Assembly: GCA_000751295.2 (NCBI GenBank)
Contig: CCMO02000001.1
Location: 5,300,951 to 5,364,950, forward strand
Direction of reading: 5' to 3'
Source of the DNA: a bacterium YEK0313
GTDB lineage: Bacteria > Pseudomonadota > Alphaproteobacteria > Rhizobiales > Phreatobacteraceae
Length of the DNA: 64,000 bases
Below the pieces are notes generated by a model that ran no database searches, had not been told where the DNA came from, and saw only the letters and a list, made by a program, of their open reading frames with translations. Made by a program: the position numbers and the translations under genes. This document shows, piece after piece, positions 1 through 8,223 of the stretch (positions are counted from its first letter, which is position 1; each line of letters opens with the position of its first letter).

Positions 1-1095
1 CACCTCAGTCGCGCCGGTGCCGTTGTTGTAGGCGTAGATGCCGGTCATGCCGCCCGTGGCCGTTGCCGGGTTCGCCAGCGTGCCGACAGCGACGGTCAAG
101 CCATTGGCCGTGCCAGGAGTGGCGGACTGAAGCGTGCCGTCGGTTCTCAAATTCGCCGTGCCGTTGACCGCGAGAATGCCGTAGTTCTGCGTGCCCTCGA
201 CATTGCCGGAAGCCGTCACCAGCGTCGCGCCGCTGCCCCGGTTCTGGGCGAAGATGCCGGAGAGACCGCCCGTCACCGTGGCTGCATCGATGGTCAGGCT
301 GCCCGCACTGGCAGCATTGCTTGCGAAGATGCCGTAGCGGCCGGTCCCGGTCACCTGTCCCGACGCCGTTACCAGTGTCGCACCGCTGCCGTTGTTGTAG
401 GTCTCGATGCCGTTCGCGGCGGCGGTGACGGCCGCGGCCCGCACGGTGAGAGCGCCGGCGCCAACGTCGTTGACGACGGAAATGCCGTCCCCGAATGTCC
501 CGGTGACCAGCCCCCCCACGGTCACGCTGGTAATGCCGCCGCTGCTGTTCGAAATGGAGACGCCGCTGTAGCCGGTAATCGCTCCGGCGGTATTGACGGT
601 CACGGAACCCGGCGTCGGACCGTTATTGCCGGTCGACCAGACGAACATCCCGGAATCGCCCAGGTCGCCGCCGCCCGTGATCGTGGCGGCGTTGGTATCG
701 ATGTAGCTGAGCTGGCCGGCGCCGATGATCACCAGCCCATTGCCGCTCGACGCGCTCAGATCGACACCGAAGCCCGGCGTCGTCGTCACCGCCGCGTCGG
801 CGGCATTGATCGATTGCGACGTCGTGTTGGAGCCCGAGCAGACATAGTTCGATCCGCCGGAGGGGGCGCATTGCGCCTGAGCCGGCGAGGCGCCAAGACC
901 GAGCGCCGCGAGGCTGAGCAGCGACAGGCCGCAGGGCGACAGGGCGCTCGTGCCGCGCAGCAGGCGTGGTACGGAACTCCCGCTCGAAACCGTTGCGCCG
1001 ACCGACAGGCGAGTAGCGCCGGCCGTCTCCTTTAAGGTTTGCTCTGCCGCGATGACCGCGCCAGGATATCCCTCACCCGCACCTGATGTCGTCAT
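1..1095 (-). CDS. Repetitive secreted surface protein, autotransporter-like passenger (partial, C-terminus outside window)
   Basis: The minus strand is open from the window edge to an ATG at 1095. The first ~57 residues are an extended leader with charged residues followed by a hydrophobic stretch (LSLLSLAALGLGASPAQA, ending AQAQ) that looks like a long signal peptide with cleavage after the last Ala of PAQA. The mature part is Gly/Thr/Ser/Asn-rich and shows imperfect repeats of the type GIFAQN-GSGATLVTASG and NYGILA, about 30-40 residues apart, as in beta-helical passengers of autotransporters and related adhesins. No barrel or anchor is visible because the gene runs off the window. Few residues are charged in the repeat part. 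An internal start after the leader is possible, but the ATG gives the fullest signal region. Secretion class (type Va versus TPS) cannot be decided here. Confidence 0.7.
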   Translation of the reverse strand, partial: MTTSGAGEGYPGAVIAAEQTLKETAGATRLSVGATVSSGSSVPRLLRGTSALSPCGLSLLSLAALGLGASPAQAQCAPSGGSNYVCSGSNTTSQSINAADAAVTTTPGFGVDLSASSGNGLVIIGAGQLSYIDTNAATITGGGDLGDSGMFVWSTGNNGPTPGSVTVNTAGAITGYSGVSISNSSGGITSVTVGGLVTGTFGDGISVVNDVGAGALTVRAAAVTAAANGIETYNNGSGATLVTASGQVTGTGRYGIFASNAASAGSLTIDAATVTGGLSGIFAQNRGSGATLVTASGNVEGTQNYGILAVNGTANLRTDGTLQSATPGTANGLTVAVGTLANPATATGGMTGIYAYNNGTGATEV

Positions 1096-1407
1096 GGCTT
1101 CCCGGAATGTTCCCGCCCAGCCGGCGCGAAACATGCCCCGACGGAAGCAGCCAAACCGAAAATCGCCTGCGCCGCTGCTGGCATTTGCCAGGGGGCGTCG
1201 GGTAAAACCAGCCATCGGTGGCAGTGGCCGGCGGGCCGCGCGACTGGCCGCGGTTGCTGGCTCTTCTCCGCGCGCGCGAACTATGCCGGGCTGGCATCGC
1301 AAAAGGCCGTGGGCAAACACGTCGTCCCCGGTCTATCACCGTGCGACACGCATGCACGGGCAACGCGCCCGTTCGCGCGACCCGCCCTCGTTCTCGGACC
1401 CATCCCC
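1096..1407. other. Divergent intergenic region, nothing distinctive
   Basis: These 312 bases separate the leftward surface-protein gene from the rightward LysE-type gene and must hold both promoters. I see no convincing -35/-10 pair, hairpin or repeat. Short reading frames crossing it have no ribosome binding site and look like shadows of GC-rich DNA. Confidence 0.4.
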
Positions 1408-2058
1408 ATGCCGGATCTCAGCCAGCTCGCTCTCTATGTCGCCGCGGCCTTCCTGCTTGCCGTCACGCCCGGGCCGGGCATCTTCTACGTCGCAGCCCGG
1501 ACGCTTGCCGGCGGCCGCGCGGAAGGCATCGCCTCCAGCTTCGGCACGGGTCTCGGCGGCATGGTCCATGTCCTCGCCGGCAGCCTCGGCGTTTCCGCCA
1601 TCGTGCTGGCGAGCGCGGAGCTGTTCACGGCGCTGAAGCTGATCGGCGCCGGCTATCTCGTCTGGCTCGGCCTGCGCACCCTCCTGGCCGCGCGCCGCGA
1701 GGCTGCCGTCGCCTTGGCCGGAGGTCCGGCGGCGCCGCCGCTCGGCGCCCCGCGCGCCTTCCGCGAAGGCGTCCTGGTCGAGGCGCTCAACCCCAAGACC
1801 GCCGCCTTCTTCCTTGCCTTCATCCCGCAATTCGTCGACCCGTCGGCAGGGTCCGTCGCCCTGCAGTTCGTCGTGCTCGGCTTCGTGTCGGTCGTGCTCA
1901 ACACCCTCGCGGACATCGTCGTCGCCTTCGCCGCCAGCGGCATCCGGGACAGTGCCGCCACACGGTCCAATCTGGTCCGCCGGCTGCGCGAAACATCGGG
2001 CGGCGCGATGATCGCGCTCGGCTTCGGCCTTGCCCTCGCCAGGCGCCCCGCCGGCTGA
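1408..2058 (+). CDS. LysE/RhtB-family amino-acid exporter
   Basis: This 216-residue inner-membrane protein belongs to the LysE/RhtB family, which exports amino acids or derivatives using the proton gradient. The N-terminal hydrophobic helix carries the family hallmark TPGPG (about residues 19-23), and the conserved NPK motif appears in the middle (EALNPKTAAFF, about residue 130). Five to six hydrophobic segments fit the family, as does the length. The start at 1408 is chosen because the family begins a few residues before the first helix; the frame is open further upstream to an ATG at 1309, but that extension is hydrophilic and unlike the family. The substrate cannot be told. It stands alone, followed by the TonB receptor after about 190 bases with its own promoter. 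Confidence 0.85.
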   Translation: MPDLSQLALYVAAAFLLAVTPGPGIFYVAARTLAGGRAEGIASSFGTGLGGMVHVLAGSLGVSAIVLASAELFTALKLIGAGYLVWLGLRTLLAARREAAVALAGGPAAPPLGAPRAFREGVLVEALNPKTAAFFLAFIPQFVDPSAGSVALQFVVLGFVSVVLNTLADIVVAFAASGIRDSAATRSNLVRRLRETSGGAMIALGFGLALARRPAG

Positions 2059-2171
2059 CGGTCCCGGCGGCCGAGGCGCGGCGACCGGCCTCTGTGGCCG
2101 TCAAACGCCAGGCCTGACGTCCATCCGGCATCGCTCCGCCGCATGCCCGGTGCGAAACGCCGCGTCCATGC

Positions 2172-2200
2172 TTGACAGCCCCGCTTTCGTTATATGTAAC
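2172..2200 (+). promoter_or_regulatory. Sigma-70-type promoter of the TonB receptor gene
   Basis: TTGACA at 2172-2177 is a perfect -35 element. After a 17-base spacer, TGTAAC at 2195-2200 matches the -10 consensus at four of six positions. The start codon of the receptor lies about 45 bases further on. Confidence 0.55.
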
Positions 2201-2211
2201 GTTATTACATA
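2193..2211. promoter_or_regulatory. Zur-like operator overlapping the receptor promoter
   Basis: The site is a palindrome with arms TATGTAA and TTACATA separated by five bases, sitting on the -10 element. The AT-rich inverted repeat resembles the ATGTTATAACAT-type boxes bound by Zur in proteobacteria, and the downstream gene encodes a ZnuD-like receptor, a usual Zur target. Assignment to Zur rather than another Fur-family repressor is inference. Confidence 0.5.
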
Positions 2212-2248
2212 ACTCGCACGAGACAGCGCCTGCCGGGAGAAGCCTCAC

Positions 2249-4384
2249 ATGCCCCTTTTGCCTGCTGCCGGGTCCTCCCCGCTCGGTCGCCTCGCCCTGT
2301 CCGTGCTCGCGCTGTCCGCCATCTCCGCACCGGCCGCCGCCCAGACCGCGTCGAGCCAGGTCGCCCTGCCCGAGATCCTGATCGAGGCGCCGCGCCGGCC
2401 GACGCCACCCGATGCGAGCGGCCTCACCGAGGGCCAGCTCACGGTCATCGACCGTGCCTTCGTGCCGGTCACCGTGCTCAACGAGCGCGACATCCAGCGC
2501 AATGGCGGGGCAACCCTCGGCGACCAGCTGTTCACGCTGCCGGGCATTACCGGCAGCGGCTTCGCGCCGGGCGCGGTCAGCCGGCCGATCATCCGCGGCC
2601 TCGACAATGCGCGCGTGCGCATCCAGGAAAACGGCATCGGCGCGCATGACGTCTCCGATCTCTCCGAGGATCACGCGGTGCCGATCGACCCGCTGGCGGC
2701 CGAGCGCATCGAGGTGATCCGCGGGCCGGCGGCGCTGCGCTTCGGCTCGGCCGCGATCGGCGGGGTCGTCAATGTCACCAACGAGCGCATTCCGACCCGG
2801 CTCGGCCCGGAGGGCGTGTCGGGCATGATGCGCGGCGGCTTCGGCTCGGGCGACAACGGTTTCGACGGCGCCGGGCAGATCCGCGGCCGGTCGGGCAACT
2901 GGGCCTATTCGGCCGATATCTACGGCCGCAATGCCGGCGACTATGCCGTGCCGGGCGGCCGCCAGGCCAACAGCTTCGCCAATACCCTCGGCGGCTCCTT
3001 CGGCGCCTCCTATTTCTTCGACAACGGCTATGTCGGCGCCGCCATCTCGCAGGTCCGCAGCCTCTACGGCCTGCCCGGCGTCGAACCGGCCGAGCACCGC
3101 ACGCGCATCGACCTCATCCAGACGCGCATCACCTCCAAGGGCGAATTCCGCTTCGACAGCCCGGTCATCGCGGCCCTGCGCTTCTGGGTCGGCGGCTCGC
3201 TCTACCGGCACAACGAGGACGGGCTGGACGACGGCCGCTTCCAGACCCACGCCACCTTCCGCCAGCGTGAGATCGAGGGCCGGGTGGAAACCCAGTTCCA
3301 GCCGCTCGCGACCCCGCTCGGACCTTTGAGCTCGGTGCTCGGCGTGCAGTTCGGCGCATCGACCCTCGGCACGGCAGGCGAAGCCGGCGGCCTGCTGGCG
3401 CCGACCAATACCCGCACCGCCGCCGCCTTCCTGTTCAACGAACTGGCGCTGACGTCCTCGACCCGCCTGCAGGCCGCGTTCCGGATCGAGAGCGTGCGTG
3501 TCGGCGGCACGGAGGCACGCTTCCCCGGCGACTATGTCGGCGCGCCGGGCTGGCCGCTCGAACAGGCGCGGGTGCGCAACTTCGCGCCCATGAGCGTCAG
3601 CCTCGGCCTGCTGCAGGACCTGCCGTTCGGCTTCGTCGGCAGCCTGACCGGCCAATATGTCGAACGCGCGCCGCGCGCCCAGGAACTGTTCTCCAAGGGG
3701 CCGCACGAAGCCTCCGGCACCTTCGAGATCGGCGACCCGAACCTGCGCCGGGAGGCGGCCACCACCATCGAGGTCGGCCTTCGGCGGGCCCAGGGGCCGT
3801 TCCGCTTCGACGCCTCGGCCTATTACACGCGCTATTCCGGCTTCATCTACAAGCGCCTGACCGGCGCGCGCTGCGGCGAGGATTTCGCCTCCTGCGGCGC
3901 GGGCGAGGGCGAGTTCAACCAAGTGGTGTTCAGCCAGCAGGACGCGACCTTCTACGGCGCCGAGCTGCGCGGCCAGCTCGATATCGGCCCGCTCGGGTCC
4001 GGCACTTTCGGCGTCGAGGCACAGTACGACTTCGTCCGCGCCCGTTTCGCCGACAGCACCAACGTGCCGCGCATTCCCCCGCACCGGCTCGGCGGCGGCC
4101 TCTACTGGCGCAACGACAACTGGTTCGCGCGCGTCAGCCTGCTGCACGCCTTCGCGCAGAATGAGATCGCCTCGCACGAAACGCCGACCCCGGGCTACAA
4201 CCTGCTGAACGCCGAGCTCAACTACCGCATGGCGCTGAAGAACCAGGCGATCAAGGACGTCACCTTCGGGCTGGTCGGCACCAACCTGCTCGACGAGACG
4301 ATCCGCAACGCCGTCTCCTTCCGCAAGGACGAGGTGGCCATGCCCGGCCGCTCGGTGCGGCTGTTCGCGACGGTGCGGTTCTGA
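2249..4384 (+). CDS. TonB-dependent outer-membrane receptor, ZnuD-like
   Basis: This 711-residue protein has a signal peptide (hydrophobic core LALSVLALSAISAPAAA, cleavage near residue 31), then a plug domain at about residues 65-180, then a beta-barrel ending in an aromatic residue (RLFATVRF). The plug contains RPIIRGLDNARVRI and SEDHAVPIDPLAAERIEVIR, closely resembling the plug of ZnuD-type zinc/heme receptors, and the following RGPAALRFGSAAIGGVVNV is the general TonB-receptor signature. It would import a metal or metal complex across the outer membrane using TonB-ExbBD energy. The operator-like palindrome in its promoter fits zinc repression. A GGGAGA ribosome site precedes the ATG. No partner ABC transporter or zur gene lies in the window. 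Substrate zinc is inferred, not shown. Confidence 0.85.
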   Translation: MPLLPAAGSSPLGRLALSVLALSAISAPAAAQTASSQVALPEILIEAPRRPTPPDASGLTEGQLTVIDRAFVPVTVLNERDIQRNGGATLGDQLFTLPGITGSGFAPGAVSRPIIRGLDNARVRIQENGIGAHDVSDLSEDHAVPIDPLAAERIEVIRGPAALRFGSAAIGGVVNVTNERIPTRLGPEGVSGMMRGGFGSGDNGFDGAGQIRGRSGNWAYSADIYGRNAGDYAVPGGRQANSFANTLGGSFGASYFFDNGYVGAAISQVRSLYGLPGVEPAEHRTRIDLIQTRITSKGEFRFDSPVIAALRFWVGGSLYRHNEDGLDDGRFQTHATFRQREIEGRVETQFQPLATPLGPLSSVLGVQFGASTLGTAGEAGGLLAPTNTRTAAAFLFNELALTSSTRLQAAFRIESVRVGGTEARFPGDYVGAPGWPLEQARVRNFAPMSVSLGLLQDLPFGFVGSLTGQYVERAPRAQELFSKGPHEASGTFEIGDPNLRREAATTIEVGLRRAQGPFRFDASAYYTRYSGFIYKRLTGARCGEDFASCGAGEGEFNQVVFSQQDATFYGAELRGQLDIGPLGSGTFGVEAQYDFVRARFADSTNVPRIPPHRLGGGLYWRNDNWFARVSLLHAFAQNEIASHETPTPGYNLLNAELNYRMALKNQAIKDVTFGLVGTNLLDETIRNAVSFRKDEVAMPGRSVRLFATVRF

Positions 4385-4474
4385 GGCACGGCTCCGGATC
4401 GGCGCATCGCATCAAGGCCCGTGGTTCACGGTCCGCGCGGGGCGCGGAGCCCGGCCGCGAATGGTCCGGCGCCC

Positions 4475-5008
4475 CTACTTCACCTGCCGCTTCTCGAGCT
4501 TGCGAGCGAGCGTACGGCGGTGCATGCCGAGCCGCCGGGCGGTTTCGGAAATGTTGAAGCCGGTTTCGGCCAGCGTCTCGTGGATGCGCTCCCATTCGAG
4601 CGTCTTGATCGAGGTCGGCCGTTCCGACAGCGCGACGCCGGCATCGCCGGTCGCCTTGCTGAAGGCCTCCTCGATGTCGTCAGTATTGGACGGCTTGGCG
4701 AGATAGTGGCAGGCGCCGAGCTTGATCGCCTCCACGGCGGTCGCGATGCTGGCATAGCCGGTCAGCACAACGATCAGCATGCCGGCGTCGTGCGCATGCA
4801 GCTTTTCCACGCAGGCAAGGCCCGAGGCGCCGGCAAGCTTCAGGTCGACCACCGCATAGCCCGGATCGTGTTCGCCGAGCAGTGCGGAGAGGTCGTCGAG
4901 GCCGGTCGCCAGCAGCACCTCGTAGCCGCGGCGTTCGAACGAACGTTTCAGCGTCCGGGCGAAGCCGGCATCATCCTCGACGATCACGAGCAGACGGTCA
5001 GCCGGCAT
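4475..5008 (-). CDS. regA: Redox response regulator RegA/ActR/PrrA family
   Basis: This 177-residue regulator has an N-terminal receiver domain (acidic pair ED-D at 11-13, phosphoacceptor Asp55 in VVDLKLAG, conserved Lys in AKPSN) joined to a short C-terminal Fis-type helix-turn-helix (ISETARRLGMHRRTLARKL). That size and the almost invariant helix-turn-helix are typical of RegA/PrrA/ActR, global regulators of respiration, carbon and nitrogen fixation in Alphaproteobacteria. Its start overlaps the end of the kinase gene by 11 bases, so the two are translationally coupled. It is the last gene of the cyoABCD-SURF1-regB-regA run and would be co-transcribed with a terminal oxidase. Confidence 0.92.
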   Translation of the reverse strand: MPADRLLVIVEDDAGFARTLKRSFERRGYEVLLATGLDDLSALLGEHDPGYAVVDLKLAGASGLACVEKLHAHDAGMLIVVLTGYASIATAVEAIKLGACHYLAKPSNTDDIEEAFSKATGDAGVALSERPTSIKTLEWERIHETLAETGFNISETARRLGMHRRTLARKLEKRQVK

Positions 5009-6383
5009 CCTTGCGACCTCCCATGGTCAGCGTTGCGAGCGGCAGTTCGAGCGTCACCACGGCGCCGCCGTTCGGCCCGTTGCGCGCCGAGGCGACCCCG
5101 CCGAGCTTGCGCACGACATTGACCACCAGGAACAGGCCGAGCCCGCCGCCCGGGCGGCCCTTGGTGGAGTGATAGGGCTTGCCGAACCGGGCGAGCATCT
5201 CCGGCGCGAAGCCCGGCCCGGCATCGCTGACGCGCAGCACAAGGGTATCGCCATTGCGGCCGACGACAAAGCGCAGCCAGTCGGGCGAGGCCTCAAGCGC
5301 ATTGTCGAGCACGCTGAACAGGACCTGCTTCAAGGCCGAATCCGAAACGACCGGCACGTCCTCGCCGAAGCCGTTCTGATAGCTGAGCGTGGTCACCGCC
5401 CGGGCGCCGCGCCATTCGGCGACCAGCTCGTCCAGGAAACGGTTGACGGTCGTCACCCGCGGCGCCTCGCCGCGCGCATCGCCCGCCGACAGGAGAATGC
5501 CCGTGACGATCGATTTGCAGCGCTGGACGGCGGCCTCCATCTCGCCGATCTCCTGGGCGAGCTCCTCGTCCTGCATCAGGCGGGGCATGCGGCGCCAGTC
5601 ACTGAGGATCACCGAAAGCGAGGACAGGGGCGTGCCGAGCTCGTGGGCGGCGCCCGAGGCGAGAAGGCCCATGCGCACGATATGGTCCTCCTCGACCGCG
5701 TGCTGGCGGAGCGCCGCCAGACTCGCGTCGCGCTCGCGCAAGTTGCGGCTGACGCGCGTGACGAAGATGACCAGCAGGATCGCGTCGAGCACGAAACAGA
5801 CGAACATGCCGGCAATGTGCAGGCCGACCGTGTCGGTGAAGGCATGCTGCGGCAGGGCGAGCGGCCGGTAGAACAGGGTGAGGCCGATGAAGCTCGCGCC
5901 AGTCGCCAGCACCAGCGCCCAGGTCGAGCGCGCATCGAGCAGCACGGCGCCGAGGATGACCTGCAGGAGATAGAGCCCGGTGAAGGGATTGGTCGCCCCG
6001 CCGCTCAGATAGAGCTGGGCGGTGAGCGCCAGAACGTCGAGCAGCAGCGTCATGAACAGAACGCTGTTGCCGACATCGGTCCGGCGCCTCAGCCAGGCGA
6101 GGCTCGCCAGGTTGTGCGCGACGAGGGCCGCCAGCACCAGCGCCATCGGCGCCAGCGGCAGCGCGATGCCGAGCGCCAGCGCGACGACCGCGATCGTCAC
6201 CACCTGCCCGACTACCGCCATCCAGCGCAGCTGGATGAGCAGCAGCATGTTCTTGCAGTTGGCGGTGTGGTCGGCCGTATGGTCGACCGGCGCCGGGCCC
6301 GCGGCGCCAGCGGCCGGGCTCGCGGCGACGCCCGGCGGGGCGGCGCCGATCCATCGGTTCAGAATGTCGATCCCGTCGCGCAT
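4998..6383 (-). CDS. regB: Redox sensor histidine kinase RegB/ActS/PrrB family
   Basis: The 461-residue kinase has six hydrophobic segments at about residues 46-205, a dimerisation/phosphoacceptor domain with His247 in AHELGTPLSSL, and a C-terminal ATPase domain (GPGFAPEM, GGGLGLFLV). Two RegB hallmarks are present: the quinone-sensing loop GGATNPF at residues 128-134, and a cysteine at 289 in QRCKSIV at the place of the redox-active cysteine of Rhodobacter RegB. It senses the quinone pool/redox state and phosphorylates RegA. Its first 25 bases overlap the end of the SURF1 gene, and an AAGGGG ribosome site precedes the ATG. Confidence 0.93.
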   Translation of the reverse strand: MRDGIDILNRWIGAAPPGVAASPAAGAAGPAPVDHTADHTANCKNMLLLIQLRWMAVVGQVVTIAVVALALGIALPLAPMALVLAALVAHNLASLAWLRRRTDVGNSVLFMTLLLDVLALTAQLYLSGGATNPFTGLYLLQVILGAVLLDARSTWALVLATGASFIGLTLFYRPLALPQHAFTDTVGLHIAGMFVCFVLDAILLVIFVTRVSRNLRERDASLAALRQHAVEEDHIVRMGLLASGAAHELGTPLSSLSVILSDWRRMPRLMQDEELAQEIGEMEAAVQRCKSIVTGILLSAGDARGEAPRVTTVNRFLDELVAEWRGARAVTTLSYQNGFGEDVPVVSDSALKQVLFSVLDNALEASPDWLRFVVGRNGDTLVLRVSDAGPGFAPEMLARFGKPYHSTKGRPGGGLGLFLVVNVVRKLGGVASARNGPNGGAVVTLELPLATLTMGGRKDAG

Positions 6384-7165
6384 CGCGCCCCTTCGCCGCT
6401 GCCGGCCGGCCTTATCCTATGCGGGTCGGCGCGGCGCCGCCATTCGTCGCGCGCGACGAAGGCGCCGGCCGCCAGAGCCATCAGCGCGAGGGTGAACCAG
6501 GTGAGCGCATAGATGAGATGATTGTTCGGAAAGGCGATCACGGTCAGGCCGCCGATCGGCCGATCGGCGCCGCCGGGCATCGGTTCGGCATCGATGAAAT
6601 AGGGCGCGACCGTGCCGAGCCCGCGCGCCGCGGCGATGGCCGCGACATCGCGCGAGAACCAGCGCCCGGCGGCGGGATCGTTGCTGCGCAGGAAGGCGCC
6701 GTTCGGCTCGGTCATCCTGACGAGGCCGGTCACCGTGACCGGTCCCTCAGCCTGGCCCGAGGCGCGGCTCTCCGGCGCCCGCCGCTCGGCCGGCACGAAG
6801 CCGCGATTGACCAGCACGGTGAAGCCCTCCCCGGTCTCCAGGGGCGTCAGCACCCAGTAGCCGCGGCCATGGTCCGTCACCGCCTGCACCTGGCTCTCCT
6901 GCCCGTTGAGGAAACGGCCGGAAACGCGCACACGCCGGTATTCGTCGCTGCCGGGCGAGATGCCCGCCCAGTCCGCGGGGCCGGGAGCGGCGACCGGAGC
7001 GGCATGGATGCGCTGGTCGACGCGTTCGATCAGCTGAAGCTTCCAGGCGCGGCGCTCGATCTGCCAGACGCCGAGCCCGGCGAACAGGCCGGCCGCGAGC
7101 GCGCAGGCGAGCCCGATGCCGGCAAGGGCTGCGAGCGAACGCCGCTGGGGCTGGCCGGCTGACAC
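6359..7165 (-). CDS. SURF1-family oxidase assembly protein
   Basis: This 268-residue protein has an N-terminal transmembrane helix (ALAGIGLACALAAGLFAG), a periplasmic domain with the family motifs GVWQ-ERRAWK and VLVNRGFVP, and a C-terminal helix (YALTWFTLALMALAAGAF), the standard SURF1 two-helix layout. SURF1 proteins help assemble heme-copper oxidases. It directly follows cyoD, so a role in maturing the quinol oxidase is likely. The GTG start at 7165 is chosen because GGGAGG lies five bases upstream; the longer frame would run into cyoD. Its 3' end overlaps regB. Confidence 0.88.
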   Translation of the reverse strand: MSAGQPQRRSLAALAGIGLACALAAGLFAGLGVWQIERRAWKLQLIERVDQRIHAAPVAAPGPADWAGISPGSDEYRRVRVSGRFLNGQESQVQAVTDHGRGYWVLTPLETGEGFTVLVNRGFVPAERRAPESRASGQAEGPVTVTGLVRMTEPNGAFLRSNDPAAGRWFSRDVAAIAAARGLGTVAPYFIDAEPMPGGADRPIGGLTVIAFPNNHLIYALTWFTLALMALAAGAFVARDEWRRRADPHRIRPAGSGEGARCATGSTF

Positions 7166-7179
7166 GGTCACCTCCCGGC

Positions 7180-7554
7180 CTATCGCATCGTGCCCATGTC
7201 GTGGGTCGGCATCATGTTGGTGGTCAGGTGGAACATGACCCACAGCGAGCCGGCAAGCGTGATGCCGACGACGATCAGCGTGAAGATCAGGGCCATCATG
7301 GTCCAGCCGCCCTCGGCCCGGGTGTCCATGTGCAGGAAGAACACCATGTGCACGACGACCTGCACCGCCGCGAAGACGGTGATGGCGATGGCGGTCGCCT
7401 GGTTGCTGCCGAGCGCGCCGGTCATGACGAGCCAGAACGGAATGGCGGTGAGCACGACCGACAGGAGGAAGCCGGTCAGATAGCCCTTGAACGAGCCGTG
7501 GCCGGCGCCGTGGTCATGCTCGCCGCTCGCGTGGTGGTGCGCATCCGAGCTCAT
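7180..7554 (-). CDS. cyoD: Cytochrome o ubiquinol oxidase subunit IV
   Basis: The 124-residue protein has a His-rich N-terminus (HHHASGEHDHGAGHG) and three hydrophobic helices, matching CyoD in length and topology, with the family stretch HMVFFLHM in the second helix. Subunit IV helps assemble the copper-B/heme centre of subunit I. Its ATG overlaps the cyoC stop as ATGA, so translation is coupled. The longer upstream frame lies inside cyoC and is rejected. Confidence 0.92.
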   Translation of the reverse strand: MSSDAHHHASGEHDHGAGHGSFKGYLTGFLLSVVLTAIPFWLVMTGALGSNQATAIAITVFAAVQVVVHMVFFLHMDTRAEGGWTMMALIFTLIVVGITLAGSLWVMFHLTTNMMPTHDMGTMR

Positions 7555-8219
7555 CTGAGCATTCCCATCAGGTAGACGAAGGTGAAGACGCCGATCCAGA
7601 TGACGTCGAGAAAGTGCCAGAACATGCTGAGGCACATCAGCCGGCGGCGGTTGGCCTCGATCAGGCCGCGCTGGGCGACCTGGACCATCAGCGTCACCAG
7701 CCAGATGAGGCCGAAGGTGACGTGCAGGCCGTGGGTGCCGACCAGCGTGAAGAAGGCCGAGAGGAAGGCGCTGCGCTGGGGCGTCGCGCCTTCGTGGATC
7801 AGGTGGGCGAACTCGTAGAGCTCGATGCCGAGGAAGGCGAGGCCGAACAGGCCCGTCACCGCCAGCCAGAACTGGGTCTGGCCGACGCGCCCCTTGACCA
7901 TGGTGAGCATGGCGAAGCCGTAGGTGATCGACGAGATGAGCAGCATGGCGGTGTTGAGCGCCACCAGCTTCAGGTCGAACAGGTCCTTCGGCGCCGGCCC
8001 CGCGGCATATTTGCCGCCCAGCACGCCATAGGTCGCGAACAGCACCGCGAAGATGAGGCAGTCGCTCATCAGGTACATCCAGAAGCCGAGCATGGTGCTG
8101 CCGCCCTCGGCGTGCTCGTGCTCGTCCTTCTGGAAGAAGACCGGGGTCTGCGGACCGCCGGGACCGGCGGCCGTGGCCGCCGGATGCATCGTCGTCGCTT
8201 CGATGGTGGTCGTGGTCAT
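7551..8219 (-). CDS. cyoC: Cytochrome o ubiquinol oxidase subunit III
   Basis: This 222-residue membrane protein has five hydrophobic segments and the heme-copper oxidase subunit III features GFWMYLMSDCLIFA near residue 45 and the H-LHV helix (VGTHGLHVTFGLIW). It starts four bases after the cyoB stop and ends overlapping cyoD. Subunit III stabilises the oxidase and is not catalytic. Confidence 0.94.
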   Translation of the reverse strand: MTTTTIEATTMHPAATAAGPGGPQTPVFFQKDEHEHAEGGSTMLGFWMYLMSDCLIFAVLFATYGVLGGKYAAGPAPKDLFDLKLVALNTAMLLISSITYGFAMLTMVKGRVGQTQFWLAVTGLFGLAFLGIELYEFAHLIHEGATPQRSAFLSAFFTLVGTHGLHVTFGLIWLVTLMVQVAQRGLIEANRRRLMCLSMFWHFLDVIWIGVFTFVYLMGMLR

Positions 8220-8223
8220 GGCG

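Noticed and set aside
2249..4177. Long minus-strand open frame opposite the TonB receptor
   Set aside because: It is an antisense shadow in GC-rich DNA; the plus-strand protein has a signal peptide, plug and barrel motifs.
4385..4474. Possible terminator between the TonB receptor and regA
   Set aside because: Several short GC inverted repeats can be drawn, but none has a stem and tail better than chance in this composition.
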